Positions 1 to 7,372 of a DNA stretch of 17,076 bases are shown one piece after another. This DNA is from Gallionellaceae bacterium UBA5126. GTDB lineage: Bacteria > Pseudomonadota > Gammaproteobacteria > Burkholderiales > Gallionellaceae. The translations under genes were made by a program, and so were the position numbers. Positions within the stretch are counted from its first letter, which is position 1, and every line of letters begins with the position of its first letter. The stretch lies in the NCBI GenBank assembly GCA_002414205.1, contig DHYQ01000018.1, positions 1 to 17,076 of the forward strand, given 5' to 3'. The notes beneath the pieces were generated by a model. It was not told the DNA's origin. It did not search any database and saw only the letters and a list, made by a program, of their open reading frames with translations.

Positions 1-37
1 AAACAAAAAACCCGCCGACGGCGGGTTTTTTGTTTTT
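1..37. terminator. Bidirectional intrinsic terminator beyond panD
   Basis: Seventeen bases (1-17) are repeated as an exact reverse complement at 19-35, around a single central A at 18. The inner part is a GC stem (CCCGCCG/CGGCGGG) and the outer part is an A-run facing a T-run. It therefore has a U-tract on both strands and should end panD transcripts on the minus strand as well as anything arriving from the left on the plus strand. Confidence 0.93.
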
Positions 38-51
38 AAGTCAGAAACTGG

Positions 52-432
52 TCAGGCAGCCTGCACCGGAATCTGGTCGCGCTTGTCCTTGATGCGGTTA
101 TGCTCATCGACATACACCAACTTGGGGTGATAACGTTGCAATTCCAGCTCAGAATACGTGGCATAAGCGGCGATAATGAGCAGATCACCGGGATTGGCCT
201 TGTGGGCAGCGGCACCGTTGACGGAAATCACACCAGAACCACGCTGGGCACGAATGGCATAGGTGGTGAAACGTTCGCCATTGTTGACGTTGTAAATGTC
301 GATCTGCTGATACTCACGGATATCGGCAGCATCCAGCAAATCATCATCTATGGCGCAAGAGCCTTCGTAATGCAGCTCGGAGTGTGTGACATGCACGCGA
401 TGCAACTTGGCTTGTAGCATGGTTCTTTGCAT
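52..432 (-). CDS. panD: Aspartate 1-decarboxylase proenzyme PanD
   Basis: PanD decarboxylates L-aspartate to beta-alanine for pantothenate and CoA synthesis in the cytoplasm. The 126-residue protein matches the family's usual length and carries its hallmark YEGSCAID. The Gly24-Ser25 bond is the self-cleavage site that generates the pyruvoyl cofactor; Lys9 (in AKLHR) and the VNGAAAH segment are also conserved. The start at 432 places Ser at position 25, as in the E. coli enzyme, and is preceded by GAGAGG at good spacing. It is divergent from dcd, with a 176-bp shared upstream region, and is followed by a strong terminator. It appears to be monocistronic; panB/panC are not in the window. No missing residues were noticed. 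Confidence 0.96.
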   Translation of the reverse strand: MQRTMLQAKLHRVHVTHSELHYEGSCAIDDDLLDAADIREYQQIDIYNVNNGERFTTYAIRAQRGSGVISVNGAAAHKANPGDLLIIAAYATYSELELQRYHPKLVYVDEHNRIKDKRDQIPVQAA

Positions 433-459
433 GAGAGACCTCTCGTTAAATGGGCGCGG

Positions 460-488
460 ATTATATAACAGTCAGTGGATGGTAACCA
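460..488 (-). promoter_or_regulatory. Candidate panD promoter
   Basis: On the minus strand a perfect TATAAT lies at 465-460, about 27 bases upstream of the panD start. Seventeen bases further upstream is TGGTTA (488-483), a poor -35 match. The -35 position falls inside the inverted repeat at 473-491, so a bound protein there could control panD. The -10 element is clear; the -35 is inferred by position only. Confidence 0.5.
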
Positions 489-491
489 CTG
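473..491. repeat. Inverted repeat in the panD-dcd intergenic region
   Basis: CAGTGG (473-478) and CCACTG (486-491) form a 6-bp inverted repeat with a 7-base spacer. It overlaps the probable panD -35 region and lies upstream of the dcd promoter. It could be an operator for an unknown regulator or a chance palindrome; the sequence gives no further clue. Confidence 0.35.
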
Positions 492-518
492 CTTGCAAGA
501 TGCAATCCTGATTATAAA

Positions 519-546
519 TTGACAATCACAGGCGAAGCAGTATGGT
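519..546 (+). promoter_or_regulatory. Candidate dcd promoter
   Basis: A consensus TTGACA (519-524) is followed after 16 bases by TATGGT (541-546), which matches four of six -10 positions. Transcription would begin near 553, giving a leader of about 55 bases before dcd. A second -10-like TAAAAT at 561-566 has no matching -35. Confidence 0.55.
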
Positions 547-562
547 ACCCGCGATTCGGGTA
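546..562 (+). repeat. Small hairpin at the expected dcd transcription start
   Basis: TACCCG (546-551) and CGGGTA (557-562) pair around a 5-base loop. The hairpin overlaps the -10/+1 region of the predicted dcd promoter, so it might be an operator half-site pair rather than an RNA structure. It is not followed by a T-run, so it is not a terminator. Confidence 0.3.
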
Positions 563-608
563 AAATCGTGCACGTTTTGAACGACATACCACACTATCAC
601 GCAAAAAT

Positions 609-1175
609 ATGAGCATCAAATCAGACAAATGGATACGCCGCATGGCGGAACAACACGGCATGATCGAACCGTTCGAGCCGAATCAGGTCAAGGAAGTCAA
701 CGGCCAGCGCATCGTGTCCTACGGGACTTCCAGCTACGGCTACGATATTCGTTGTTCCAATGAATTCAAGCTGTTCACCAACCTCAATTCCACCATCGTC
801 GATCCCAAGAATTTCGATCCGAATTCCTTTGTCGAAGTGCATGGCGACCACTGCATCATCCCGCCCAATTCCTTTGCACTGGCGCGCACCGTGGAATACT
901 TCCGCATCCCGCGCAATGTGCTGACCGTCTGTTTGGGGAAATCGACCTACGCCCGCTGCGGCATTATCGTCAATGTCACACCATTCGAGCCGGAGTGGGA
1001 AGGCTACGTGACACTGGAATTTTCCAACACCACCCCGCTACCCGCCAAAATCTACGCTAACGAAGGCATCGCCCAAGTGCTGTTCTTTGAATCGGATGAG
1101 GTCTGTGAAACGTCCTACAAGGACAGAGGCGGCAAATATCAGGGACAGGTGGGGGTCACCCTGCCGAAAATTTAA
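609..1175 (+). CDS. dcd: dCTP deaminase
   Basis: Dcd deaminates dCTP to dUTP, which dUTPase converts to dUMP for thymidylate synthesis. The 188-residue product is the usual length for the trimeric Dcd/dUTPase family. Visible family motifs are SYGYDIR (42-48), GKSTYAR (110-116, substrate binding) and TLEFSN with Glu137, the catalytic glutamate corresponding to Glu138 in E. coli. The C-terminal [10 protein letters not shown] resembles the flexible lid segment. The gene is divergent from panD and is followed after three bases by a small conserved gene, so the two are probably co-transcribed. Phage and defence-type dCTP deaminases exist, but the sequence and setting here point to the housekeeping enzyme. 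Confidence 0.96.
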   Translation: MSIKSDKWIRRMAEQHGMIEPFEPNQVKEVNGQRIVSYGTSSYGYDIRCSNEFKLFTNLNSTIVDPKNFDPNSFVEVHGDHCIIPPNSFALARTVEYFRIPRNVLTVCLGKSTYARCGIIVNVTPFEPEWEGYVTLEFSNTTPLPAKIYANEGIAQVLFFESDEVCETSYKDRGGKYQGQVGVTLPKI

Positions 1176-1178
1176 GCC

Positions 1179-1397
1179 ATGAACAAAGACATTATCTGGC
1201 GATCACCCCAAGGCAAAGTCATCGCCTGCGTGGAGAAAAACAAGGTGATGCGCGAAAATCTATTGGAAATTCAGCAACTTTGCCAAGATGCGCTGGATGA
1301 CGCGGTGCTGATGGGCTGCGACGAACAGCAAGTGCTCACCGTGCTGGGAGAAATGGTGGCACAGCTCAACAGCCAGCATTTGCCACCGGAAGATTGA
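1179..1397 (+). CDS. Small conserved hypothetical protein downstream of dcd
   Basis: This 72-residue acidic protein has no signal peptide or membrane segment. It begins with a short polar stretch (MNKDIIWRSPQGK) and then looks helical, with a MGCDEQQVLTVLGEMV segment near the C-terminus. I recall similar short proteins in other betaproteobacteria but know of no function. The start lies three bases after the dcd stop, which suggests a shared transcript and translational coupling. A hairpin follows within a few bases of the stop. It is a real gene rather than a shadow, because it is in the operon direction with coding-like composition and no strong competitor in other frames. Confidence 0.8.
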   Translation: MNKDIIWRSPQGKVIACVEKNKVMRENLLEIQQLCQDALDDAVLMGCDEQQVLTVLGEMVAQLNSQHLPPED

Positions 1398-1400
1398 CGA

Positions 1401-1432
1401 GAGCCTGAGCGCCATTGCGGCGAGTCAGGCTC
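1401..1432. terminator. Hairpin between convergent genes, probable terminator
   Basis: GAGCCTGA (1401-1408) pairs perfectly with TCAGGCTC (1425-1432). An inner CGCC/GGCG pairing (1410-1413, 1419-1422) extends the stem. It lies between the convergent ends of the small gene after dcd and the lipoprotein gene. Neither side has a T-run, so it is either a weak or Rho-assisted terminator or a stabilising 3' hairpin. Confidence 0.5.
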
Positions 1433-1444
1433 AACGTCACGCCA

Positions 1445-2002
1445 TCACTGCACTGGCCAAGCCCCCTCGTCCTGACAATTTTCCACCCGCACATCGCCGG
1501 GCGCATTCGGCACGTAGACCTGCAAATTAGCGGTCTTGGGATACACGGTGTGCTGCTCGTCACCGCAATCTACACTTTGCGTAGTACCGACCACGATTTG
1601 CGTGCCGGGCTTCAGGGTGCACGACACCAAATGATCCAACCCGCTCCAGGTCGGGCAAATCCCGTAATCGGCGCGATAAACATCCCGCGAGCCAGTAGGT
1701 TTGCTCAACGCCCACCAGCGGCCAAACTGCGACACGCTGCGGCTGCTGTCATACACGCGATACACCTTCACCGGCTGCTGCGCCACCAACACCCGCGCCG
1801 TACACACCCCGCCTTTGTTGCTGGCCAACTGTGCCTGCTTCCGCAACTCCTCATTGCTGGCCGCTGCCAGCCCGGCAGGCATCACCCCTACCATCCCGAC
1901 ACACGCCACCCCATCAATGCCCGCCTCGTGCTGCGGCAGCGTGCTGCACGCCGACAACACCACCAAAGCCATTACCCCAAAACTGCGCCGCCAAAAATTC
2001 AT
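1445..2002 (-). CDS. Putative lipoprotein of unknown function
   Basis: The 185-residue protein starts with a typical lipoprotein signal: two arginines, a hydrophobic stretch and the lipobox LSAC, with Cys19 as the expected lipidated residue. The mature part contains aromatic and cysteine-rich blocks, including GRWWALS, YGICPTW, SCTLKPG and a C-terminal VENCQDEG, which suggest a folded envelope domain with possible disulfides. I do not recognise a named family. Its start at 2002 has a good GGGAGAG ribosome site. It lies 47 bases after ffh on the same strand and may be read through from it, although the functions look unrelated. Residue 20 is Ser rather than Asp, so outer-membrane sorting is more likely than inner-membrane retention. 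Confidence 0.82.
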   Translation of the reverse strand: MNFWRRSFGVMALVVLSACSTLPQHEAGIDGVACVGMVGVMPAGLAAASNEELRKQAQLASNKGGVCTARVLVAQQPVKVYRVYDSSRSVSQFGRWWALSKPTGSRDVYRADYGICPTWSGLDHLVSCTLKPGTQIVVGTTQSVDCGDEQHTVYPKTANLQVYVPNAPGDVRVENCQDEGAWPVQ

Positions 2003-2049
2003 CTTGCTCTCCCTATTTATCGAATCATTGTGTTGTGTGAAATGACAAA

Positions 2050-3402
2050 TCAGCGCATCCCCGGCATTTTCCCTGCCATGCCGCGCATCATTTTGGCCAT
2101 CATGCCGCCCTTGCTGAACATTTTCATCATCTTCTGGGTTTGCTCGAACTGGTTGAGCAATTGGTTGACGTGCATGACTTGTACCCCGGCACCAGCGGCG
2201 ATGCGGCGTTTGCGCGAGGCTTTAATCAGCTCCGGTTTGCGGCGTTCTTCCGGGGTCATGGAGTTGATGATGCCTTCCAGACGGTGAATGGCGCGGTCGT
2301 CGATTTTGGCACCGTTGGCGATTTGGCCGAACTGCGCGGGCAGTTTGTCCAGCATGGCGGTCATGCCGCCCATTTTGCGCATCTGCACCATCTGCATTTT
2401 GAAGTCTTCCAGGTCGAAGCTCTGGCCACTTTTCATCTTCTTGGCCAGTTTTTCCGCTTCGGCTTGATCGACACCGCGCTGGGCTTCTTCAATCAGCGAC
2501 AGCACGTCGCCCATGCCCAACACGCGGGAGGCCATGCGCTCAGGATGGAAGGCTTCCAGCCCGGTGGGTTTTTCGCTCACACCAACAAATTTGATCGGCT
2601 TGCCAGTCACTTGGCGTACAGACAAGGCGGCACCGCCACGGGCATCGCCGTCCAGCTTGGTCAAAATCACGCCGGTCAGCGGCAGCGCGGCCCCGAAGGC
2701 TTTGGCGGTGTTGACCGCATCCTGCCCGGTCATGGCATCCACCACGAACAGGGTTTCAATCGGTTTCAGCGCAGCGTGCAACTGCTGAATTTCCGCCATC
2801 ATGGCTTCATCAATCGCCAAACGACCGGCGGTATCGACGATCAGCACGTCGTGATAATGACGGCGGGCAAAATCCAGCGCGGCCAAGGCGATGTCCTGCG
2901 GCTTTTGGCTGATGTCGGAGGCGAAGAAATCAATTTCCAACTGGCTGGCCAGGGTGCGCAATTGCTCAATCGCCGCCGGGCGATACACGTCGCAGCTTAC
3001 CAGCAGGACTTTTTTCTTGTTTTGCTCACGCAGCAACTTGGCCAGCTTGCCGCTGGTGGTGGTTTTGCCCGCCCCTTGCAAACCGGCCATCAAAATCACG
3101 GCGGGCGGCACAGCGGCCAGATTCAGCGCGTCGTTGTGCTCACCCATCAGCTTGGTCAATTCGCGGTGCACCACGCCAACCAGCGCCTGACCGGGATTGA
3201 GGTTGCCTATCACCTCCTGCCCCAGCGCCGCCTCCTTGACCTGGGCGATGAACTCCTTGACCACCGGCAAGGCCACGTCGGCCTCCAACAGCGCCATGCG
3301 CACTTCGCGCAGCGCATCCTGAATGTTGCTTTCGCTCAAGCGAGCCTGGCCGCGCAGGTTTTTGATGACCCCGGACAGGCGTTGGGTAAGGTTGTCTAGC
3401 AT
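2050..3402 (-). CDS. ffh: Signal recognition particle GTPase Ffh (SRP54)
   Basis: Ffh binds 4.5S RNA and signal sequences of nascent inner-membrane proteins and delivers ribosomes to FtsY. The order is N domain (about 1-90), G domain and methionine-rich M domain (about 325-450). GTPase motifs are GLQGAGKT (107-114), DTAGR (190-194) and TKLDGDARGG (248-257). The M domain contains SRKRRIAAGAG, the RNA-binding segment, and a tail of repeated KMM/GMM methionine clusters. Its 450 residues are the normal length. AGGAA lies seven or so bases before the start. It is divergent from ypjD, an arrangement also found in E. coli. A lipoprotein gene follows on the same strand. Confidence 0.98.
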   Translation of the reverse strand: MLDNLTQRLSGVIKNLRGQARLSESNIQDALREVRMALLEADVALPVVKEFIAQVKEAALGQEVIGNLNPGQALVGVVHRELTKLMGEHNDALNLAAVPPAVILMAGLQGAGKTTTSGKLAKLLREQNKKKVLLVSCDVYRPAAIEQLRTLASQLEIDFFASDISQKPQDIALAALDFARRHYHDVLIVDTAGRLAIDEAMMAEIQQLHAALKPIETLFVVDAMTGQDAVNTAKAFGAALPLTGVILTKLDGDARGGAALSVRQVTGKPIKFVGVSEKPTGLEAFHPERMASRVLGMGDVLSLIEEAQRGVDQAEAEKLAKKMKSGQSFDLEDFKMQMVQMRKMGGMTAMLDKLPAQFGQIANGAKIDDRAIHRLEGIINSMTPEERRKPELIKASRKRRIAAGAGVQVMHVNQLLNQFEQTQKMMKMFSKGGMMAKMMRGMAGKMPGMR

Positions 3403-3470
3403 GGTGTGTTCCTATGGGTACGTGTGCGGATGGTGTAGAATCCGCGAAGTCTAAAACATCCTGCGACAAA

Positions 3471-4283
3471 ATGCCTAGCCTTCTTGTTTCCGCGCTGGTT
3501 TTCCTGTGTTACAGCGCCCTGTCTCTGGCCTTCTGGCGTGCCCAGTCACGTGGCGAAGGCGATCTTCTCAGCCGTGGCGCATTGGGCCACGTGGTACTCT
3601 TCCCGCTGGGCCTGCACGGCTATTTGCTGTGGCAACAAGTTTTCTCCGCCTGGGGATTTGATTTCGGCCTGTGGCACGCGCTGTCGCTGATTTCCTGGCT
3701 GACCCTGTTGGTGTATTGGGTGGCGCGCTTTTTCTACCCGCTGGGCTGTTTGCAAGCGCTGGTGCTGCCGCTGGCCGCGCTGGTCAGCGCCCTGCCCAGC
3801 CTGTTCCCCTCGGTGCACGTCCTGAGCAACACCAACCTGTGGGCGTTTCAGGCGCACATCGGCGTGGCCATGTTGGCCTACAGCCTGTTCACCATCGCGG
3901 TGTTCCACGCCGTGCTGATTTCGCAAGTGGAAAAACACCTGCACCGCGCCAGCCTGCCGCGCATCCTGCGCAACCTGCCGCCGCTGCTAACCATGGAAAC
4001 CCTGCTGTTCCGCATGATCGGCATCGGCTTCGTGCTGCTGACTCTGACCCTGGCCTCCGGCGTGGTGTTCTCCGAAGCGATTTTCGGCAAACCTTGGGAA
4101 TTGAACCACAAAGTGATTTTCGGCTTCCTGTCTTGGGGCGTGTTCGCCACCCTGCTGTGGGGACATTTGTTCTACGGCTGGCGCGGGCGCATCGCCGTGC
4201 GCTGGACAGTCGGCGGCTTCGCCCTGCTGCTCCTAGCCTACCTCGGTAGCAAATTCGTGCTGGAAATCCTGCTGGGGCGCTAA
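3471..4283 (+). CDS. ypjD: YpjD/CcsA-like inner membrane protein
   Basis: This is a polytopic inner-membrane protein of the cytochrome c assembly (CcsA/ResC/HemX-like) family known as YpjD, found next to ffh in many proteobacteria. Starting at 3471 gives 270 residues with about eight hydrophobic segments. Conserved-looking histidines sit in LHGYLL, FQAHIGVAM and NHKVIF, which could bind haem as in family relatives. The tryptophan-rich WWD loop of true cytochrome c synthases is not evident, so haem-ligase activity should not be assumed. An upstream in-frame ATG at 3414 was rejected because it would add a charged 19-residue stretch before the first membrane helix and overlap the promoter region shared with ffh. 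A TAGAAT at 3436-3441 is a possible -10. Confidence 0.9.
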   Translation: MPSLLVSALVFLCYSALSLAFWRAQSRGEGDLLSRGALGHVVLFPLGLHGYLLWQQVFSAWGFDFGLWHALSLISWLTLLVYWVARFFYPLGCLQALVLPLAALVSALPSLFPSVHVLSNTNLWAFQAHIGVAMLAYSLFTIAVFHAVLISQVEKHLHRASLPRILRNLPPLLTMETLLFRMIGIGFVLLTLTLASGVVFSEAIFGKPWELNHKVIFGFLSWGVFATLLWGHLFYGWRGRIAVRWTVGGFALLLLAYLGSKFVLEILLGR

Positions 4284-4314
4284 CGACAAAACGGCAAGTC
4301 TTTAGATTTGAAAG

Positions 4315-4320
4315 TGAGCG
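4315..4320 (+). repeat. TGAGCG direct repeat, left copy (right copy 6579-6584)
   Basis: TGAGCG lies directly before the ATG of the STAND gene and recurs at 6579-6584, forming the start of the tcdA coding sequence (A-TGAGCG). Only six bases match, so chance is quite possible. The positions, exactly at the two ends of the A+T-rich insert, are what make it notable. Confidence 0.3.
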
Positions 4321-6606
4321 ATGGACACTAACTTTAAACTAAAAAGAATTAGAGAGTTAACCGACGAGGTTAAACAACTTCACCCCCTACTCAGAGACTT
4401 ATTACCCAAATTGCCGAATGTTAAGGCCGTAAACTACACGCATGGCCCAAATGAAATGGGTGCAGATTTTGTTCTTGAAAAGGTCAATGAGACATTATTG
4501 AGAGACGAATATGTAGGCGTAATCGCAAAATCAGATGACATTAAGCAGGATTACACCCAGCTTGAAAGACAAATCAAAGAGTGTGGGGTAGCTAGGAAAA
4601 TTGAGGGTGGAAAAAAAAATATATTTCTTAATGAAACCTGGGTTATTACAAATCGTTCCATTTCAGAGAATGCGAAGACTAAGATACATCACGAATATCA
4701 ATCAAGAAATATCCAATTTATCTGGGATGAGACGTTAGTAACCCTAATCGATAGGTTCTACCCAGAGTACTGGGAAAACATCGATAAGAACGTTGCGCTT
4801 TACCTAAGCTCCGTTAGTCGCCGACTTTCTGATTTCAATGCACGACAAAACATTTTAGACAACTCTATCGGTGATATTTACATAGAGCAAAGATTGAAAA
4901 GAATAGAGCCAGAATCAAAAAAGAAGTTTATTGTTCACAGCAAAAGTGCATCTCTTACTCTCTCCGGTATCTTAAAAAAAGAGCGGTTTGTATTTGTGGA
5001 GGCTGGCATGGGATACGGCAAATCTCGCTTACTACGAGAGGCTGCCATTGAATATGCCAACCATCGTAATTTTGCAGAACGTACAGTTCTGCCAGTCTTT
5101 TTAAATTTCAAAGATTTATTAGATGATTTCGGAAACAAACTCTCGAATGTTTTTGCTCATCTGCAAAACGAACTAAAAGCAGACCCGCATAAACTCTCTC
5201 TCTTGCTGGTAATTGACTCAATAGATGAAGTAAAAGGCGACAGTCAATACAAGTCCGAGATGATTACTTCGTTCGTAAAAGAAGTCATGCCTTTCAACAA
5301 CATCAAAGTAGTCTTTGCATCTCGCCCCTTTGAAGATCCTCTTGTTGAAGATTCGCTGGATCGTTGCCTCGTGCGATACTCACTTCAACCTATGAGTGTG
5401 CATAGTCTAATTTCTTTCATTGAAGGACTTTGCTCAAAATCAATCATTACGTCAAAACTGAAGAACGATTTACAACATTCTGACTTGTTTAAATCGCTAC
5501 CAAGAACACCAATTTCTGCCATTTTGCTAGGCAAAATTTTGAATACAAACGCGAAAGATATTCCCTCCACATTGCCAGAGCTGTACAGCAAATATACAGA
5601 GCTTGCGCTCGGCAGGTGGGACATCCGAAAGGGAAATCTGTCGGAAAAAGAGTACGAAACGACAGTCATAGTCGTCAGACTTCTGGCAAAACAAATGTTT
5701 GAAAACAACATGCCAGAAATGGGAATAGGAGATGCCAAAGTTTTAATCGAAGAATATCTCTCTAAACGCAGGACGGGCTTTTCAACAAATCAAATATTCG
5801 ATTGCATCAGCAATTGCTCGGAAATAATTTCAATCGATGAATTGAAAAATAAGCTGTTTTTTAAACATCGTTCCTTCATGGAATTTTTATATTCAGAGTG
5901 GCTATTCCTAGAGCTAGGGAAAAATGCTGCCATACAAATGCCATTTGATGTGTATTGGCAGGCCGTAAATTATTTTTATTTAGGCAAACTGAAAGACTGT
6001 CCTTCACAACTATCTGAAATTTTCAATACCCTGCCAAGTTCAGAACGAGAATCAATAATTAAGCTTTCCCAAGCTGGTCACTATTTGTTAGCCGCCTATC
6101 AAAGCCCTTATGAGACCATCACAGATTGTGTAAGGAGAACTATTCTCGATGCGGTGGAGATGTACTGCCAAATCTGCGAACAGCCATCATCCAGCAATCT
6201 CAGTAAATTTTCAGAACTTCAACTTCTGGCTATCATGACCGGCCTGATGCGCCACACTTTTGAATATGATTTTTTCTCAAAATCTATTATCGACGTTGAA
6301 ACAGAGATACTACTTTCTGTAGATGAGGATAGAAAAAAAGCCATTGCTGCATTTTTCCTAGGTTCCATCCGAGCAGGAATTGGTCATCCAAATGCTTTTG
6401 AAGCATTGATAAACGATCACATCACCCACCTTCCAACCGTTGTTAAAGTTGGGATCGGTCATGCCTCTACCGATGCGCAAGTAACCAACGAAGCCATTAA
6501 GAAATTGGGAAAACGCATGAATCGATCAATACGTGAAAATCAAATTCTCTATCGCACTATCTACGACGAACCGCTGAATGAGCGCAAAAATTATTCCCCA
6601 ATGTGA
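4321..6606 (+). CDS. Predicted nuclease-NACHT STAND ATPase, defence-like
   Basis: The 761-residue protein has a central NACHT-type P-loop NTPase: Walker A GMGYGKS (229-235), Walker B LLLVIDSIDE (ending Asp302-Glu303) and a sensor-like FASRP with Arg335. The first 150 or so residues contain GPNEMGADFVL (42-52) and VGVIAK (65-70), which resemble a PD-(D/E)XK restriction-endonuclease fold with Glu45, Asp49 and Lys70 as candidate catalytic residues. The rest, about 400-761, looks helical without obvious short repeats and would be the sensor region. Related bacterial NACHT/Avs proteins detect phage products and trigger abortive infection; that role here is inference. Base composition is much more A+T-rich than ypjD or tcdA. 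The start follows an in-frame TGA and has only a weak ribosome site, and the 3' end overlaps tcdA by 29 bases. Confidence 0.85.
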   Translation: MDTNFKLKRIRELTDEVKQLHPLLRDLLPKLPNVKAVNYTHGPNEMGADFVLEKVNETLLRDEYVGVIAKSDDIKQDYTQLERQIKECGVARKIEGGKKNIFLNETWVITNRSISENAKTKIHHEYQSRNIQFIWDETLVTLIDRFYPEYWENIDKNVALYLSSVSRRLSDFNARQNILDNSIGDIYIEQRLKRIEPESKKKFIVHSKSASLTLSGILKKERFVFVEAGMGYGKSRLLREAAIEYANHRNFAERTVLPVFLNFKDLLDDFGNKLSNVFAHLQNELKADPHKLSLLLVIDSIDEVKGDSQYKSEMITSFVKEVMPFNNIKVVFASRPFEDPLVEDSLDRCLVRYSLQPMSVHSLISFIEGLCSKSIITSKLKNDLQHSDLFKSLPRTPISAILLGKILNTNAKDIPSTLPELYSKYTELALGRWDIRKGNLSEKEYETTVIVVRLLAKQMFENNMPEMGIGDAKVLIEEYLSKRRTGFSTNQIFDCISNCSEIISIDELKNKLFFKHRSFMEFLYSEWLFLELGKNAAIQMPFDVYWQAVNYFYLGKLKDCPSQLSEIFNTLPSSERESIIKLSQAGHYLLAAYQSPYETITDCVRRTILDAVEMYCQICEQPSSSNLSKFSELQLLAIMTGLMRHTFEYDFFSKSIIDVETEILLSVDEDRKKAIAAFFLGSIRAGIGHPNAFEALINDHITHLPTVVKVGIGHASTDAQVTNEAIKKLGKRMNRSIRENQILYRTIYDEPLNERKNYSPM

Positions 6607-7372
6607 TCTCCTGCCCATCCCCGGTCAATTCGAGCGCACCCACATCCTGATTGGCGACGCCGGGCTGGCTGAGTTGGCCGGTAAGCACATTTTCGTGGCC
6701 GGACTGGGCGGCGTCGGCTCCTTCTGCACCGAAGCGCTGGCACGTGCTGGCATCGGTCGGCTGACTTTGCTGGATCACGACAGCGTGGCCCTGAGCAACC
6801 TCAATCGCCAGTTGCCCGCCCTGCTCTCCACCGTCGGCCAACCCAAAGTCGAAGTCATGCGCGCCCGCATCGCCGACATCAACCCCGCCTGCCAAGTGAC
6901 GGTGCTGCGCGAATTCCTCACCACCGACAACGTTAACGAGCTGATCCCCGCCGATTGCGACTACGTGATCGACTGCATCGACTCACTGGCCTGCAAAGTC
7001 GCGCTGGTGGTACAAAGCCGCCGCCGAGGCCTGCCGGTCGCCTCCAGCATGGGCGCGGGCAACAAACTCGACCCCGGGCGCATCCGCCTGGCCGACATCC
7101 GCCACACCGAAGTCTGCCCGCTGGCGCGGCAAATGCGCAAACGCCTGAAACGCCAAGGCATCACCCGCGACGTCCTCACCGTCTTCACCGACGAACCCCC
7201 CCGCGCCCCGCTTCCCCCCCAACCCGTCGAAGGCCGAGGCCGCCCCCGCGCCGTCAACGGCACCCTGAGCTACATGCCCCCCCTGTTCGGCTACATGCTG
7301 GCGGGGGCGGTGATCCAAAAAATACTCGCCAGCTTAGCGAGTATGTGCCAACCCAACTCGAAAGAGGACTAG
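6578..7372 (+). CDS. tcdA: TcdA/YgdL-like E1 family protein (tRNA t6A dehydratase type)
   Basis: The 264-residue product is a ThiF/MoeB/HesA-fold ATPase. It has the nucleotide loop GLGGVGS (42-48), LLDHDSVALSNLNRQ (64-78) with Asp66 and the Asn/Arg ATP-contact residues, and VIDCIDS further on. TcdA adenylates and cyclises threonylcarbamoyladenosine at position 37 of tRNAs; assignment to this branch rests on overall resemblance to YgdL-type proteins. A proline-rich stretch near 208-222 lies over long C-runs. The gene is squeezed between two accessory modules. Its start at 6578 is the only in-frame ATG, has no ribosome site and lies inside the STAND gene, while its last dozen residues (from about 252) do not look like a family C-terminus. 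Both ends may have been rebuilt by insertion. Confidence 0.85.
   Translation: MSAKIIPQCDLLPIPGQFERTHILIGDAGLAELAGKHIFVAGLGGVGSFCTEALARAGIGRLTLLDHDSVALSNLNRQLPALLSTVGQPKVEVMRARIADINPACQVTVLREFLTTDNVNELIPADCDYVIDCIDSLACKVALVVQSRRRGLPVASSMGAGNKLDPGRIRLADIRHTEVCPLARQMRKRLKRQGITRDVLTVFTDEPPRAPLPPQPVEGRGRPRAVNGTLSYMPPLFGYMLAGAVIQKILASLASMCQPNSKED
7322..7344. repeat. Inverted repeat inside the tcdA 3' end
   Basis: ATACTCGC (7322-7329) and GCGAGTAT (7337-7344) are perfect reverse complements around a 7-base loop. The hairpin sits in the last codons of tcdA, just where its sequence stops resembling the family, and next to the left border of the DUF262 module. It could attenuate transcription between the two, or be a remnant of the recombination site. 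No T-run follows. Confidence 0.5.

Noticed and set aside
1415..2287. 290-residue plus-strand open frame over the lipoprotein and the end of ffh
   Set aside because: It crosses two well-supported minus-strand genes and has no recognisable domain or ribosome site.
2140..3399. 419-residue open frame on the plus strand opposite ffh
   Set aside because: It is an exact antisense shadow of ffh, rich in His, Gln and Gly as expected from the reverse complement of a G+C-rich gene; ffh has all SRP54 motifs.
6578..7372. CBASS or ubiquitin-like conjugation system built around the E1-like gene
   Set aside because: There is no cyclase, E2, JAB peptidase or ubiquitin-like gene nearby, and the protein lacks an E2-like or other fused domain.
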